The notes under the pieces were generated by a model, which worked only from the letters and a program-made list of their open reading frames with translations, was not told where the DNA came from and did not search any database. A stretch of DNA of 64,000 bases from Glycine soja. Taxonomy: Eukaryota > Streptophyta > Magnoliopsida > Fabales > Fabaceae. The stretch is taken from positions 8,190,651 to 8,254,650 of the forward strand of contig NC_041021.1 of NCBI RefSeq assembly GCF_004193775.1. Reading direction: 5' to 3'. Within the stretch, counting starts at the first letter, position 1. Every line of letters starts with the position of its first letter. Position numbers and translations under genes: made by a program. Positions 36,329 to 48,203 of this stretch are shown here, one piece after another.

Positions 36329-37529
36329 GTTGGGGCGGTGGTGACCGCGTGGGCATGTCCTTCCTTTTTCCTCGCGCCCACTACTGGGGCTCTTCTGTTG
36401 TTGTTGGGGGCCATATTGGCAGCATATTCGAACTTGCCTTTTCGTAGTCCGGATTCAATCCTTTCTCCGGCGAAGACGAGATCCGCAAAGTTAGCTGGCA
36501 TGTAGCCTATCAGCTTTTCATAGTAGAACGTGGGTAACGTATCTACCATAATTGTGATCATCTCCCTCTCCGTCATGGGCGGTACGACTTGGGCTGCGAG
36601 ATCTCTCCATCTTTGGGCATACTCCTTAATGGACTCATGCTCTCGTTTAGTCATACCCTGAAGCTGGTTCCGATCGGGAGCCATGTCCGTATTGTACTGG
36701 TACTGCCTAATGAAGGCAGTTGCCAAGTCCTTCCATGATCGGATCTGGGAAGCTTCCAGATTGGTATACCCTGCTATAGCTGCCCCGGCCAAGCTGTCTT
36801 GAAAGAAATGGACCAACAATTTTTCGTCCGCAGAATACGCCCCCATCTTTCGGCAATACATCCGAAGATGCCCCTTCGGACATGTCGTCCCTTTGTACTT
36901 ATCAAAGTCTGGTACTTTGAACTTGGGAGGAATGACGATATTGGGCACGAGACATAAATCCGCTAAGTCCGAGAATGGGTAATTGCCAAGGCCCTCGACT
37001 GCTCTTAACCTTTCTTCAAGCGTGCCTCAATCTTTCCCTTATCTTCCACGAAGGGAACAGATTCTTTTACGAGTGTGGGTGAGGCCGGGATATGGCGGAC
37101 TATGTTCGGCTGGGGTAGTTCATGTGGGGACGGATCTTTGAGGTGGAGCAGGGGGCCAAGATGGGTATCTCCTTCCCCATCGTCTTGCCCAGGATAGTCT
37201 TCATATGGTGGGAGTTGCCCCTCGAAAGTAGGGGCTTGGCTTAAATCTTCCAGGGTGGCACGGGGGGTGAAGTCCGGAGGCAGGCCATAAGGATAAGCTT
37301 GCGGACTATACCTTCAACCGAACACGACCGTGTTTCTGTCTAGGCCCGGATTCAAGGCGGGCTGCAGCACCGGCTTCGCTTCCCTAACCGTACTGGAGGC
37401 GGTTGCTATGGCTTTATCCTCTATGGTTTTCTGGAGTTTTAACATGACCTCCGAGATGGAAGTCATTTGATCTTTTAAGGCCGATAGATCGGCCTTCATC
37501 TATTCCTGCACGCCCTCTTCATTATCCAT
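36181..37529 (-). pseudogene. Ogre-1 gag
   Basis: The N-terminus begins near 37529 (MDNEEGV), with an in-frame TAG just before 37499, then a predicted helical segment LKDQMTSISEVMLKLQKT. A frameshift lies between 37310 and 36950. The main capsid-like part (36948-36270) has FKVPDFDKYKG, LRMYCRKMGAYSADEKLLVH, WKDLATAFIRQYQYN and YAQRWRDLAAQV, matching the plant Retrotrans_gag domain. Another frameshift near 36265, beside an A6 run, shifts into the protease frame, where a zinc-knuckle-like CVYHSGVPGHNIDSC lies. Gag packages element RNA. Confidence 0.85.
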
Positions 37530-37765
37530 TTTTCTGGATCGAGTGTTATAGGGGTGCCTTGGTGTTTTCTTAGTTATGATGAATTTCCTAAAGAAATAAA
37601 CAACGGTGAGTATGCCACCAAAACATGAGTATGCAAATGGATGATCGGAGCACTTGGATCCACCCCAAGGTCTTTAGATAACATAATGAGTCCAGAACTT
37701 CTCATTTTATAAAAAGAACAAAGCTTTCATCTAGCCAAGATTATACAAAGGTGTTACAAGAGAAC

Positions 37766-39634
37766 CTAACGATTCCTAATTATATGGGCCATCAAATCTA
37801 TCATGTGTTGACAGTAATTGATTAGCCCATGAATCTCCTCGGGGGCCATACACACTTCGGCCATGGCTTTTGCTTTGGCTAATAGACGCGGGAGGTCTTG
37901 ACTTCCATTGAAGGTCAAGGCGAACTTATCCATCCACATAGTCGCTTCTTGATGCAGTGCATCAATCACCCTCCCCCTTGCTTCTTTTCCGACATACACT
38001 TGTGCAAAATCCTCCACTAGCTTTTGTTCATGGGCCACAGACTGGTTCAACTCTTCCTTGTATTGCCCTATGATAGCTAACATGCTTTGCTCCGTAGCTT
38101 CCAAGTGTTGAGCCAAACTCCTTTTGGACCTCGCGCAAGCAACTAACTCTCCCTTTAAGATCAAGCCATGCACCCGTGACCGATCTCTCTCCTCTCTTTG
38201 GAGCTTGAGCTCATTGTTACTACCCCACAATGCTCCTCGGAATTTCTCTCGGCCATATTCCTCCTTGCGGGCCCTTTTGGTTTCTTGTTCAAGGGCTCTT
38301 GCAGTGGCCGCGTTTTCCTCTTGTAACTCGGTACACTCTTTCCGGATGTGTGTAGCAGCTGATTTGAACTTCTCCTTGGCGAGTCTCGCCTTCCCTAGCT
38401 CTAATTTTAGAGCTCGGACTTCTTCATCTTCCTCCGGAGCTTCGAAGTTCTCCTCATCGATAACTTTCAATTTGGAGAGCCAATCTAAGCCCCGCGTGTG
38501 AATTCTTAGCCATCCATGATAACCTCCGATGATGCCGTTTCGGATGCCTCTAAGTTCCTTGTCTTTCCTCAACGGACTCCTCCACGCCTTGTGGATTCTT
38601 TGTATAACCTTGAGACCTTGCGCGCCTAGATCCCTCACAAGGAAAGGCGAGAGACTTTCTTCGGTTGGCGCTCCCCTCATGGGATACCCTAGCTGTCTTA
38701 TGGCGAGTGCGGGATTATAATTAATACAACCCCTAGTCCCTATCAGTGGAACATTAGGATAGTCCCCACACGAGAAAAGAACTCCTTCCTTGCCTTCCTT
38801 CCAACGAGGAAACCAATTGATCGTGCTGCCCCCTATCCCAGCCAAATGTTGGTCCCAATCGACTCTTCCTTTTTCGGCGCATGAGCGATAGCTTTGACGC
38901 CGACACGGGTGTCTTGTGTCTTGTTGGAATAGGTGTGAAATCAACCACACACAGAGAGCGGGTAAACAACAGACAATTCGTGCACTGTTTTTCTCACATC
39001 TCCGGTCAAAGGTGTCAAATAAATCTGCCAAGATAGCCACCACTGGACTTTCCTTGCTATGGTGATTTGCGAGGAAAGCATCAATGACGGCTAAGTCTAT
39101 CAAACCGTCCACGTTCGGAAAGAGGACAACCCCAAAAATCAGCAAAGCTAAAATATCCGCAAACGGGCCCCACTTCTCTTGGCTCGCCATATCCCTTGCC
39201 TTGCCTTCCAAGTATTTCCGAGGCAGGCCCACTACGCCGTTCCGAATTTGCTTCATGCGATCCAACTCTTTTGCTGAATCTCCAATCACAGCTGCAATCT
39301 TGCTCAAGGAAGGAAGAAAGCCGGAGAAAAGATACGGTTTTCTCCCCCCGAGAGGGCATCCTAATATCTCTTCAAAATCTTCAATAGTTGGCACCATTTG
39401 GAAGTCCCCTAACGTGAAACACCTCAACGACTGGTCATAGTATTGGGCGAGGGATACAACAGCTTCCGTAAATACCTCCGCTATGGTCAAATCTAGAATC
39501 TTCTCGTAAACTTTGCGGAAGGTTTGCCTTTGGAGGGGTCCCATCAATCGTCCCAATTCCTTGAGGCTAGTGACATCTAGACTTTTAGCCTTGACTTGAT
39601 AAAATGTTTTGCTGTTTTGATTTGTCCCCATCAT
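37766..39634 (-). CDS. Ogre ORF1 protein
   Basis: An intact 622-residue frame upstream of gag, the position that defines Ogre-type ORF1. The first two thirds form a globular domain (KSLDVTSLKELGRLMGPLQR, EILGCPLGGRKPYLFSG, ALLIFGVVLFPN) shared with Ogre-2 and with many legume proteins of unknown function. I think this corresponds to DUF7745, but I could not check. Residues about 395-560 are rich in heptad-like Glu/Lys/Leu/Arg and should form a coiled coil. The function is unknown. It is the only Ogre-1 gene without a visible break. The ATG at 39634 follows the leader directly, with Met-Met at the start. Confidence 0.85.
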   Translation of the reverse strand: MMGTNQNSKTFYQVKAKSLDVTSLKELGRLMGPLQRQTFRKVYEKILDLTIAEVFTEAVVSLAQYYDQSLRCFTLGDFQMVPTIEDFEEILGCPLGGRKPYLFSGFLPSLSKIAAVIGDSAKELDRMKQIRNGVVGLPRKYLEGKARDMASQEKWGPFADILALLIFGVVLFPNVDGLIDLAVIDAFLANHHSKESPVVAILADLFDTFDRRCEKNSARIVCCLPALCVWLISHLFQQDTRHPCRRQSYRSCAEKGRVDWDQHLAGIGGSTINWFPRWKEGKEGVLFSCGDYPNVPLIGTRGCINYNPALAIRQLGYPMRGAPTEESLSPFLVRDLGAQGLKVIQRIHKAWRSPLRKDKELRGIRNGIIGGYHGWLRIHTRGLDWLSKLKVIDEENFEAPEEDEEVRALKLELGKARLAKEKFKSAATHIRKECTELQEENAATARALEQETKRARKEEYGREKFRGALWGSNNELKLQREERDRSRVHGLILKGELVACARSKRSLAQHLEATEQSMLAIIGQYKEELNQSVAHEQKLVEDFAQVYVGKEARGRVIDALHQEATMWMDKFALTFNGSQDLPRLLAKAKAMAEVCMAPEEIHGLINYCQHMIDLMAHIIRNR

Positions 39635-40310
39635 TTACCTAAAAAAAAGGGGTGGATCAAGACTCCGACATGAATGATGCGATGCGTATGCATGAAACGG
39701 AAAGAAACAAGAAAAAGGGGTAATTCATACACACGAGACCGCAGAGACCCAATTTTAATGCTACGTTTTGGGCATGATGGCGCCTCAATGTAGCATTAAA
39801 AAGGTTACGTATTACTCTAAAGAAACCAAACATCACTAGCAAAAACTATAAACCAAAAATGCATGAGAACGAATGGCACAGGAGCGTGTTTGCTCTTTGC
39901 CCCTATTTGGGAACCTATAGGACAATATCTAGGGGTCTCTAATAACTACCCCCCAACAATTTATAACTCACACGGCTGTTTTCTAGAGGTATCATCACTC
40001 AAGATAATAATGTTGTGGCGGTATGGAATACCAGCGACAACACATTATAAAGAGAGAAAGCTCTAGACGAGGTTTCACTATTATCAAGCAAGTCGGAGGC
40101 CTAGCATGATGATAGATTCACCTCCACTCCTTAAATTCCCATGAACCCGAGTGTAAGGCCCTTTTTTACTCAAACCCGTGGGTGCTTAGAATGCAGTGTA
40201 AAGGATGCGAAATAGACAACAATTATTTACATTTGACACAGTTCAACAAATGCACCCACGAAGTTTCACAAATCCACAATTCCTTAAAATAGGCCTAACC
40301 TACAAAAATA
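39635..40310 (-). other. Ogre-1 leader between PBS and ORF1
   Basis: Untranslated leader of the element, with no supported ORF. Confidence 0.6.
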
Positions 40311-40329
40311 GTCCCCAGTGGAGTCGCCA
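40311..40329 (-). other. Ogre-1 primer-binding site
   Basis: The minus-strand TGGCGACTCCACTGGGGAC lies two bases inside the 5' LTR and is identical in Ogre-2. Ogre elements are known to use a tRNA-Arg primer; I could not check the match to a tRNA here. Confidence 0.8.
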
Positions 40330-40331
40330 AC

Positions 40332-41901
40332 TGTCGCAACATGCCCTTCGCGGGCGAGCGAGGGCGAGGCTCACGGGTGCGCTTTCCAAAGGAGGAAAGA
40401 TGCGCGGAGTCGCCACCAACGTTTATTTGTGGAAAATGTCGAAAAAACCGAAGGAAACCGGTCAAAATGAAAATTCTAAGTTCGTGAGTTGTATTTACGC
40501 TTGAGGAAGGTATTAGCACCTCTCACGTTTGTCTCAAAGGACAACAACCTATTTTTTAGAATTGTGGAAATTGTGTTACCTTAACTTTTATTTCTTTTTA
40601 TTTTTTGAGGTCGACAAAAGTGGGGCTTTTGCTCCTACGTACCCTCCTTTGGAGAGGAAATCAGACCTACGTAGTTCTTTCTTATGCATGGATCAAGTGA
40701 TTCTCTTTACTTGAAAGGTGATCATTTTAAGGCGTTGGACCTTAAAAATGATCCTTTTTACTTAGTAAGAAACTGAAATGATAAACTTCCAAAAACCTAT
40801 TTTTGTGGACGAGCTTGACTAGGCGAGTTTGATTTTAGCCTTAGTTTCACTTTAGTTATTAGTCAATTCAATTAAGAATGAGAAATCCCAAAGAGAAAGC
40901 GTCCGATTGATTTTTCACTTTACTTTACTAAAAGATATATTTTTTTTATTATTATATTATTATTTTACCCTTTTTTTTATTTCCAACGTGGTTACGGCAC
41001 GACCGAACGGTCGGAATTCATTTTAACCAAAATTAACGGATGATACAATTTAAATGATCGGTGGAAATTTATTTTATTTTTATATTAAGCGAGAAATGAC
41101 TTAAATAAATGGCTTAAGCACGTCAAAAGGGGGTATAAAAAGAAAATGAAAACGAGAATAAAAATACATGAAACAAAATGTGGACCACCACGGGTATGTA
41201 GAATGAATTGAAAAGCTCGGTTTGAGGTACTTACCCGTTGAAGACTAAAAAAAACGAAGAACGAACGATGAATCTTGAAGAACGGTCGAGAATCTTCACG
41301 TAATTACTCACGGAAACGTTACGGAAGCGCCTCGGCTTGGATTTTCTTCACGGAAATAATTTTCCTCAGCAATTTCGAGAGAGAGAGAAGTGCCAAGAAG
41401 GTTGAACCCTTTTCTTCTTCACTTCTTCCCCTATTTATAGCAAAATAGGGGAGAAGCTTGCCACCCAGCTCGCCCAGGCGAGCTCAGCTCACCCAGGCGA
41501 GCAAGGTTGCTTCCTCCAGAAGCAATAGCCTTCTGGAGGAATCTTCTGGAGGGCCCCCTGGTTGCTATTTGCACCCCCCTTTTTACTAAATGTACCCCCT
41601 TCTATTTTTTTGGTAATTCTTTTTCCGTAACATTACGAAATTTTACGAATTTCGTAACGATACTTATTTTCCGTCCGCAAGGTTACGAATCCTTACGGAT
41701 TATGTATTTACTCATTTTTAGCTTTCGAAGAAGTTACGGAAACTCACGGATTGCGCAAAAACACCTCTTTTTGATTTCCGCCACATTACGGAATTTCACG
41801 GATCGCGCAAGCCTGCTTCCTTTTGATTTCTGAGACGTCTTGGGACTTCATTTATTGTATGTCATCAAGTAATAATCCCCGGACGAAATTAGGGTATGAC
41901 A
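40332..41901 (-). repeat. Ogre-1 5' LTR (1570 bp)
   Basis: Full-length LTR running TGTCATACCC...GTTGCGACA on the minus strand. It differs from the 3' LTR by 8 substitutions over about 605 comparable bases by eye. It holds a TATA box at 41432-41439 and a GC-rich motif GCCCAGGCGAGC. Confidence 0.93.
41432..41439 (-). promoter_or_regulatory. TATA box of the Ogre-1 5' LTR
   Basis: TATAAATA on the minus strand, within GCTATAAATAGGGG. The same motif lies at the same place in the Ogre-2 LTRs. Confidence 0.7.
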
Positions 41902-41906
41902 GAGTG

Positions 41907-44632
41907 ACAAAAGCTTCAATGAATTACTTTTGTTATTGAAGAATATGCTTCCTGCGGATAACACGTTACCAAAGAATCATTTCGAGGCAAAGAAGATCTT
42001 ATGCCCTATTGGTATGGAATATCAAAAAATATATGCTTGCCCTAATGATTGTATATTGTATAAAAATGAGTTTGTTGAATTGCGCAACTATCCTACATGT
42101 GAGGTGTCATGCTACAAAGCAAATTCTGACTAATGTAGTCAAGATCCAAGCACATACAAAGATCGTCCATTAAAAGTGTGTTGGTATCTTCCAGTAGTTC
42201 CAAGGTTTAAGCGATTGTTTGCTAATGAAGAAGACACAAAAAACCTAACATGGCATGCTGTTGGTAGGATCAAAGATGGATTGCTTTGTCATCCTGCTGA
42301 TTCACCTCAGTGGAAGACTATTGACCAGTTGTATTCGGAATTCGGCAAAGATCCCCAAAACCTAAGGGTTGGTCTCGCTTCCGATGGAATGAATCCTTAT
42401 GGAAACTTGAGCTGCAACCATAGTTCGTGGCCTATTTTGTTGATCATTTACAACCTTCCTCCTTGGATGTGCATCAAGCGGAAGTACATAATGATGTCTA
42501 TGATGATTGCTGGTCCAAGACAGGTAGGAAATGACATTGATGTCTATCTTGCTCCCTTGATTGAAGACCTCCGAAGATTGTGGGTAGAAGGGGTTGATGT
42601 GTATGATGGGAATGCTCAAGAGACCTTCAGGTTGCATGTGTTGGTATTTTGCACCATTAATGACTTTCCAACATATGAGAATTTGAGTGGATACAGTGTC
42701 AAAGGCCATCACGCTTGCTCGATATGTGAGCAAGGCATAAGTTACATCCAATTAAAGCATGGGAAAAAAATAGTGTATACAAGACACCGAAGGTTTTTAC
42801 AACCTTTTAACCCATATAGGCGAATGAAGAAAGCATTTAATGAGACATCTGAGATGGACAGTGCACCAATTCCTTTGTCAGGTCATGATGTTTTTGATAG
42901 GGTGAGGAACATCAGCAATATGTATGGGAAGACACACAAAAAAGATGGCTCGCACAACAATATTCGGAAGAAAAGGTCTATCTTCTTTGATCTGCCTTAC
43001 TGGTGTGATTTACATGTCAGACATTGTTTGGATGTTATGCATGTTGAGAAAAATGTATGTGATAGTTTGGTTGGCACGCTGCTTAACATTAAAGGCAAGA
43101 CAAAAGATGGTTTGAAATGTCGTCAAGATTTAGTAGAAATGGGAATACGACAACAGTTGCATCCAATGACAAAAGGTCTTCGTACATATTTTCCCCCAGC
43201 GTGTCACACGATGTCAACCACTGAGAAAAAATCTTTTGTCATTGTCTCAAAAATGTAAAAGTCCCACAAGGATACTCTTCAAATATCAAGAGCCTTGTAT
43301 CTATGACTGATTTGAAATTGGTTGGGTTGAAGTCCCATGATTGTCACGTTTTAATGCAACAATTATTGCATGTAGCCATTTCGGGTGTATTGCCTGAGAA
43401 AGTAAGGGTTGCAATAACTCGATTGTGTTTTTTCTTTAATGCGATCTGCAAGAAAGTAATCAATCCCAAACAGTTGGATGATTTGGAGCATAAGGCTTCC
43501 ATTATCATTTGTCAGTTGGAGATGTATTTTCCACCAGCATTTTTTGATATCATGATTCACTTAGTAGTCCACCTTGTATGAGAAATACGGTTGTGCGGGT
43601 TCATCTATCTTTGGTGGATGTATCCTTTTGAGCATTGCATGAAGGTGTTGAAAAGTTATACGAAGAATCAATATCGGCTAGAAGCAAGCATTGTCGAAAG
43701 GTATGTTGCAGAAGAAGCTATTGAGTTTTGTTCTGAGTACATCGAAAATGCTGCACCTGTTGGTCTTTCAAAGACTCACCATGACAGCTCACGACAAAGT
43801 AGGGGCACACGTGGATTCAATGTTGTAACCATGGATCACAAGTAAGTCTCACAAGGTCATCTATATGTACTAAACAACACCGCTAAGGTAATCCCGTATA
43901 TGGATTATCACAATGAATATGTCGCAGCTTGTCACCCAAACATGAATATGATGCGGGTGTTGCAGAGCACAATAGGAGTTTCATTAATTGGTTTAGAAAC
44001 ACAATATTTGCTAATGATAGTCATTCGAAGACATTATCCTTGTTAGCTGTTGGCCCAAATTTGAATGTTCTCACTTGGAAGGGTTATGACATTAACAATT
44101 ATTCCTTCTACACAAAGTCACAGGACGAAAAAAGTACCGTTCAAAACAGTGCAATGTCAATTGATGCTCATTCGGACCACTTTAGTAGTGCATTAGATAA
44201 CCATCCTATTCAAGCGTCCATGTTGTATTATGGAGTCATTAAGGAAATCTGGGAGCTTGATTATGGTGAATTTAGAGTGCCTGTTTTCAAGTGCGACTGG
44301 GTTAATGGAAATGCTGGTGTGTGCCAAGACAAAATGAGGTTTACTTTGGTTCACCTGCAAAGGATTGATTACAAGGACGAGCCTTTCATAATGGCAACAC
44401 AAGCAAGGTGTTTTATGTTTAAGATCCTACTGACTCAAGATGGTCAGTTGTTCTTCAGGGGAAAAGCAATGGCATCCCTCTCGATATTAATGATGCTTCT
44501 ACCCTCGATGTTAGTGAGATGGCCACATTCTCACAGCAAATGCCTTCCATAAATGTTGAAAATGAGGAGGATGATGTATATGCAAATCGTATCGATCATG
44601 ATGAAGTTTTATGGGAAAATATGGCTTCTTAA
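41907..44632 (+). pseudogene. TNP2-type CACTA transposase, core and C-terminal part
   Basis: The frame cut at 23366 resumes after the GAGTG duplication with KSFNELL and continues through PKNHFEAKK and the TNP2 core (GLASDGMNPYGN, HHACSICEQG, LDVMHVEKNVCDSL). 43303-43845 matches the DUF4218 region and 44200-44420 the DUF4216 region, both typical of these transposases. Breaks: an in-frame TAA at 42131-42133, a frameshift near 43250, a stop near 43579, and a frameshift near 44425. The last frame ends ENMAS at TAA 44630-44632. Asp residues in the SDGMNP and LDVMHVEKN blocks are candidate catalytic positions. Confidence 0.87.
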
Positions 44633-44766
44633 AATTGGTATATGTTGTTTAACTTGTATAAAAACATTTTCAATTTACAATTAGTTGTCTTTCATTACAA
44701 TTTTATATTTACATATGTTGTTTTAATACATTTGACTTACTGATTTTTGTGTTTTTCTCAGCATCC

Positions 44767-47111
44767 ATGGCAACACCCCCGGGATCCCCTCCAACTTCAA
44801 TCCAATTTCCAGGTGCAACATCCAAAAGGAAGCCTTGACAAAGTACAAGGCTGCGAAGATTGACAGGTAGAGGTTTGGATCAACCACGACCCACTGTGAA
44901 CATCAACCCAATCACTGGTAGAGGATCTAGCCCTAACAAAGAAAAATTTCACAGTTACCTGGGGGTCATGGCTCGTGACAAAATCCCTATTGTCCATTCT
45001 AGTTGGAAAGTTGTCCCAGAAACTCTTAAAAATATCATATGGGATGACATCTTGGTAAGTGCACTTAATTAACGACTTTTGAATTTACTTCTTTGGTATT
45101 ACCATTTTGATGTTGCTAATTCAACAATGGTTTGATTTCTATGTGTTATTTTAGGCCAAATTTGACATCCCGAAAGGAACAGCTACGAAGAAGAAGGTAA
45201 TGTCCACAGTTGCGACAAGATGGAGGCAATTTAAGTCGTCCCTGACCACAAGATATGTATATGCTGAAAAAGACGGTGAAGAGAACCATGATCCATCTTC
45301 TAAGTATGGTTTGGATCGGCAAACATGGGAAGAATTTGCCAAGAGTCGACAAACACCAAATTGGTAGGTATGAATGAAATTGTTTTCACACAACATTTGA
45401 CTAATGTAATTTTTTTAAAATACTAATTTACTGGATTGTATTTGTATTTGCCAACAGGGAATACGAAAAAAAAACGTAGGAAATCCAAAAATTCAATAAG
45501 TCTCCTCACCTATTGTCTCGTGGACGGTACGATCTATTGGAAAAAAAGTTGATGGCTGAAAAAATGAAGAGAAGACTGAATGAAGCTGAGTTAACTGACA
45601 ATACACATATGGTCGTAGACCCTCCATCACCTATTGCACGACATGTCAAGTGGAGAATGGCAAGAACAAATGCGCATGAGCAAATGACGTCTACAGCAGC
45701 TCAAGAAATCTCTAAAAAAATTGTAAGCTTAATTTTTCAGCCTATTTGGATGATGTTAATCGCTCTGCGAAATCAACTGATTAAACATTTTTTTGGTGTT
45801 CAAATAAGATGATTTAGAGGAACAAACAACACAAGGAACTTTTGTGCCCCACGGTTGTCATGACATACTAAACACTGTACTTGGCTGACTAGAGCAACCT
45901 GGGCGTGTTCATGTTGTTGGACATGGTGTCACCATTGGTCAATACTTTGGATAGCGTGCTAGTGGCTCCCAGAATTCCGCAGCATGGATCACCCCAAATC
46001 AGTGGGTGGATATAATAGGAACTCTAAAACAAGAGTGGAGGAGATAGGTAGAAGACGAAAACAAAAAGACAATGGACATAATGAAAAAAAGAGTTGGACG
46101 CGATAGAGTTTGTTATCCCAAATGCAAACCCAGCAATCAGCCCCAGTAAGACCACCTAACGGTGATGCAGTCATTCCACGTGTTAGCACGAAAAAAAGTT
46201 GTGTTGAAGCTGCTGCAAATGTTGTTGTAGGTGACCCATCTGCAGCTAATGTGACTAGTATGCGGTTGTACATTGTTTGTGGCAACAATACATAGCTGGT
46301 GGCCTTAGGTAAGGTGTTTGGACAACTCGGGACCATAGGCAATGCTCCTTACGTTGATGATGTGGTCAGGGTTTGTGTTGAAACAATTTATGATGGTGAC
46401 GCGAAGGTCCCATTTCCCACCTCAGAAATTTAGTATGTCAGGGACGCCAGTAACACATTCATTGGATGGCCAACACATCTTGTGAAACCTATCTCTGATG
46501 TAAGTAAACCAATTTTCCATCGGCTTGATATGAAACAAAGGCCACATAGATAGGGAATACTATGTTTGTCATTAAATTTAATAGTTGTTTGCATATTGTC
46601 ATATAGAAATCAAATCTTAAAGTGTGCATACCAGATGAACGTGCCACTGAGTCGAATACAGATGTTGTAAAGGATCCACTGAGAGAAATCATGAAGATAT
46701 TGTATGATGTGTACCTAAATCCAGTGGAACTATTTAATCATTAGGTGTTTGCAATGAACCCCTTTGTAATATTTGAAGGGTTGAATGAGTAATACTATTT
46801 TCCCTTTAAAATTTAGAGTCATGTTCAAACTAGAGGGTACGAGTGTGAATATTACGTCATGCATTGGATGTGGTGCATAGTTACTGGAGGTTTGAAGGAT
46901 GAATGGAACAAGGTACATTCACTTCTTCATATGTGAAGTGTTAGTTTTGTTATTATTTGTTTACTTATGTATGGAGTCGTTACTAATAATTTCATTTATT
47001 GCTAATTTTGTAGTGGTTTTGTGATGGATCAGCGTTAGACATGGAGGCGATGACAGATCTTCGAAAGAAATGGGCTACTTACTTTTTATCTATTAGAAAA
47101 AGTGCATGCTA
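44767..47111 (+). pseudogene. CACTA second gene: Transposase_24-like protein with Ulp1-like C-terminus
   Basis: Exon 1 starts at ATG 44767 and ends at donor GTAAGT (45055). It carries TGRGLDQPRP, then NKEKFHSYLGVMARDK and VHSSWKVVPETLK. Exon 2 starts at 45155 ([27 protein letters not shown]) and is typical of the Transposase_24/TNPA-like family. Further exons lie near 45460-45740, 46095-46430 and 46600-46740. The 3' exons (about 46813-46914 and 47014-47111) read RGYECEYYVMHWMW and MEAMTDLRKKWATYF, resembling the Cys-containing end of Ulp1 (peptidase C48) domains fused to plant CACTA proteins. A TGA at 44836-44838 and later stops show decay. Confidence 0.65.
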
Positions 47112-48067
47112 AATATGATTTAGATTATGTAGGAGTAAATGTTATGTTTGAAGTTAACTTACAAATGTTATGTTAGTTGGAAATTTGTTTGTCGCAATGT
47201 TATGGACTGAAATTGTTTATTGAAGTTGTTCAATGCAAAATACTTTGTATGTCACTGAAAAACTATTTAAAAAATGACTTAACTTGTATGATTGCATTCA
47301 GCCGGTGTTCGAATATCTTGTACTCCATGTAACAGATTTTTGCTTTTGCTGGGAGACTGTTATGTTGTTGCCAACCTGAGGAAATATGACTACTGCTTGC
47401 CTTGTAAGTCTACTGGGTTTAGAATATTACAATTGCTCTCATGTGTATATTAGTTTTATTTAATACAGGGAAGAAGATATGGCTTTTTATTAAATAAAAT
47501 AGTGAGAATTGTGGGGACTTGTGGATTCTGGACAATACGACTTTTTTGATGAATTATTGGTGCTTCATTTTGTCAAGGCATAATGATTGTTCATTAGTTA
47601 CTGTTAATTTTCCTAGTATGGTAGTTTTTGAATGACTGTTATTCATTCTACAGATTTCTATCAGTCGTTTAAGGAAGATGAACTTGAACAGAGCACTGAA
47701 GTTCAAATTATATATCCAGCTAAACTTCAACTTATTAATTTTAGTCTTTGAAAACAGAAAGTAATGTCAAAGTTAGGTGACACTTTTGTAATTAAAACTC
47801 AAAAGTGAATATAGTGAACATTTTTGCAGTTTCAAAACCAAATGACTCCAAATGTTTCTTTTGTTTGTCATTCTGCACTTCCTATTGTTGAGTCTTAATG
47901 TCTGCATGTTGCTATGTTATTGAATTCTAAAAAATCTTGACTCTTGATTGTGGGATGGGGACTTTGAGATCAATAGGAAAAAGTAAAGGAGAAAATTAAA
48001 GGGCAATTGGAAAATCAAATGGCAATGGACAAAGGCCTCTTACACTCATTTGTTCTATATTTTGCAG
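47112..48067. other. No gene recognised
   Basis: AT-rich sequence between the second CACTA gene and the first unidentified captured exon. Nothing can be supported. Confidence 0.4.
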
Positions 48068-48203
48068 GAGTTTACTGATAAGCTTAGAGAGGAGGAGGAG
48101 TTATCCGAAGATCAAAAGGATGCCTTCAAGTTACCAAATAATAGAAGGCATATGGTTATTCAATACTGCCTTTATTTTTTAAGTAATAAGTTAGCTGGAT
48201 ATG
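48068..48203 (+). pseudogene. Unidentified captured exon (fragment X, part 1)
   Basis: It follows the acceptor TTTTGCAG. The frame reads EFTDKLREEEELSEDQKDAF then LPNNRRHMVIQYCLYFLSN, and is cut by Ogre-2 at 48203. I do not recognise the protein. Coding-like exons at 60286 and 60415, directly beyond Ogre-2, may be its continuation. Confidence 0.45.

Larger units (their letters stand above)
23367..41901 (-). mobile_element. Ogre-1: Ty3/gypsy Tat/Ogre-like retrotransposon (18.5 kb), TSD GAGTG
   Basis: The LTR ends on the minus strand are TGTCATACCC and GTTGCGACA. Perfect duplications GAGTG flank it (23362-23366 and 41902-41906). The minus-strand order is LTR, PBS, ORF1, gag, protease, G-patch, short intron, RT, RNase H, second RNase H, integrase, extra ORF, tandem array, PPT, LTR. 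The extra ORF before gag, the intron before RT and the great length are hallmarks of the Ogre group. The element is broken by several stops and frameshifts. Confidence 0.93.
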
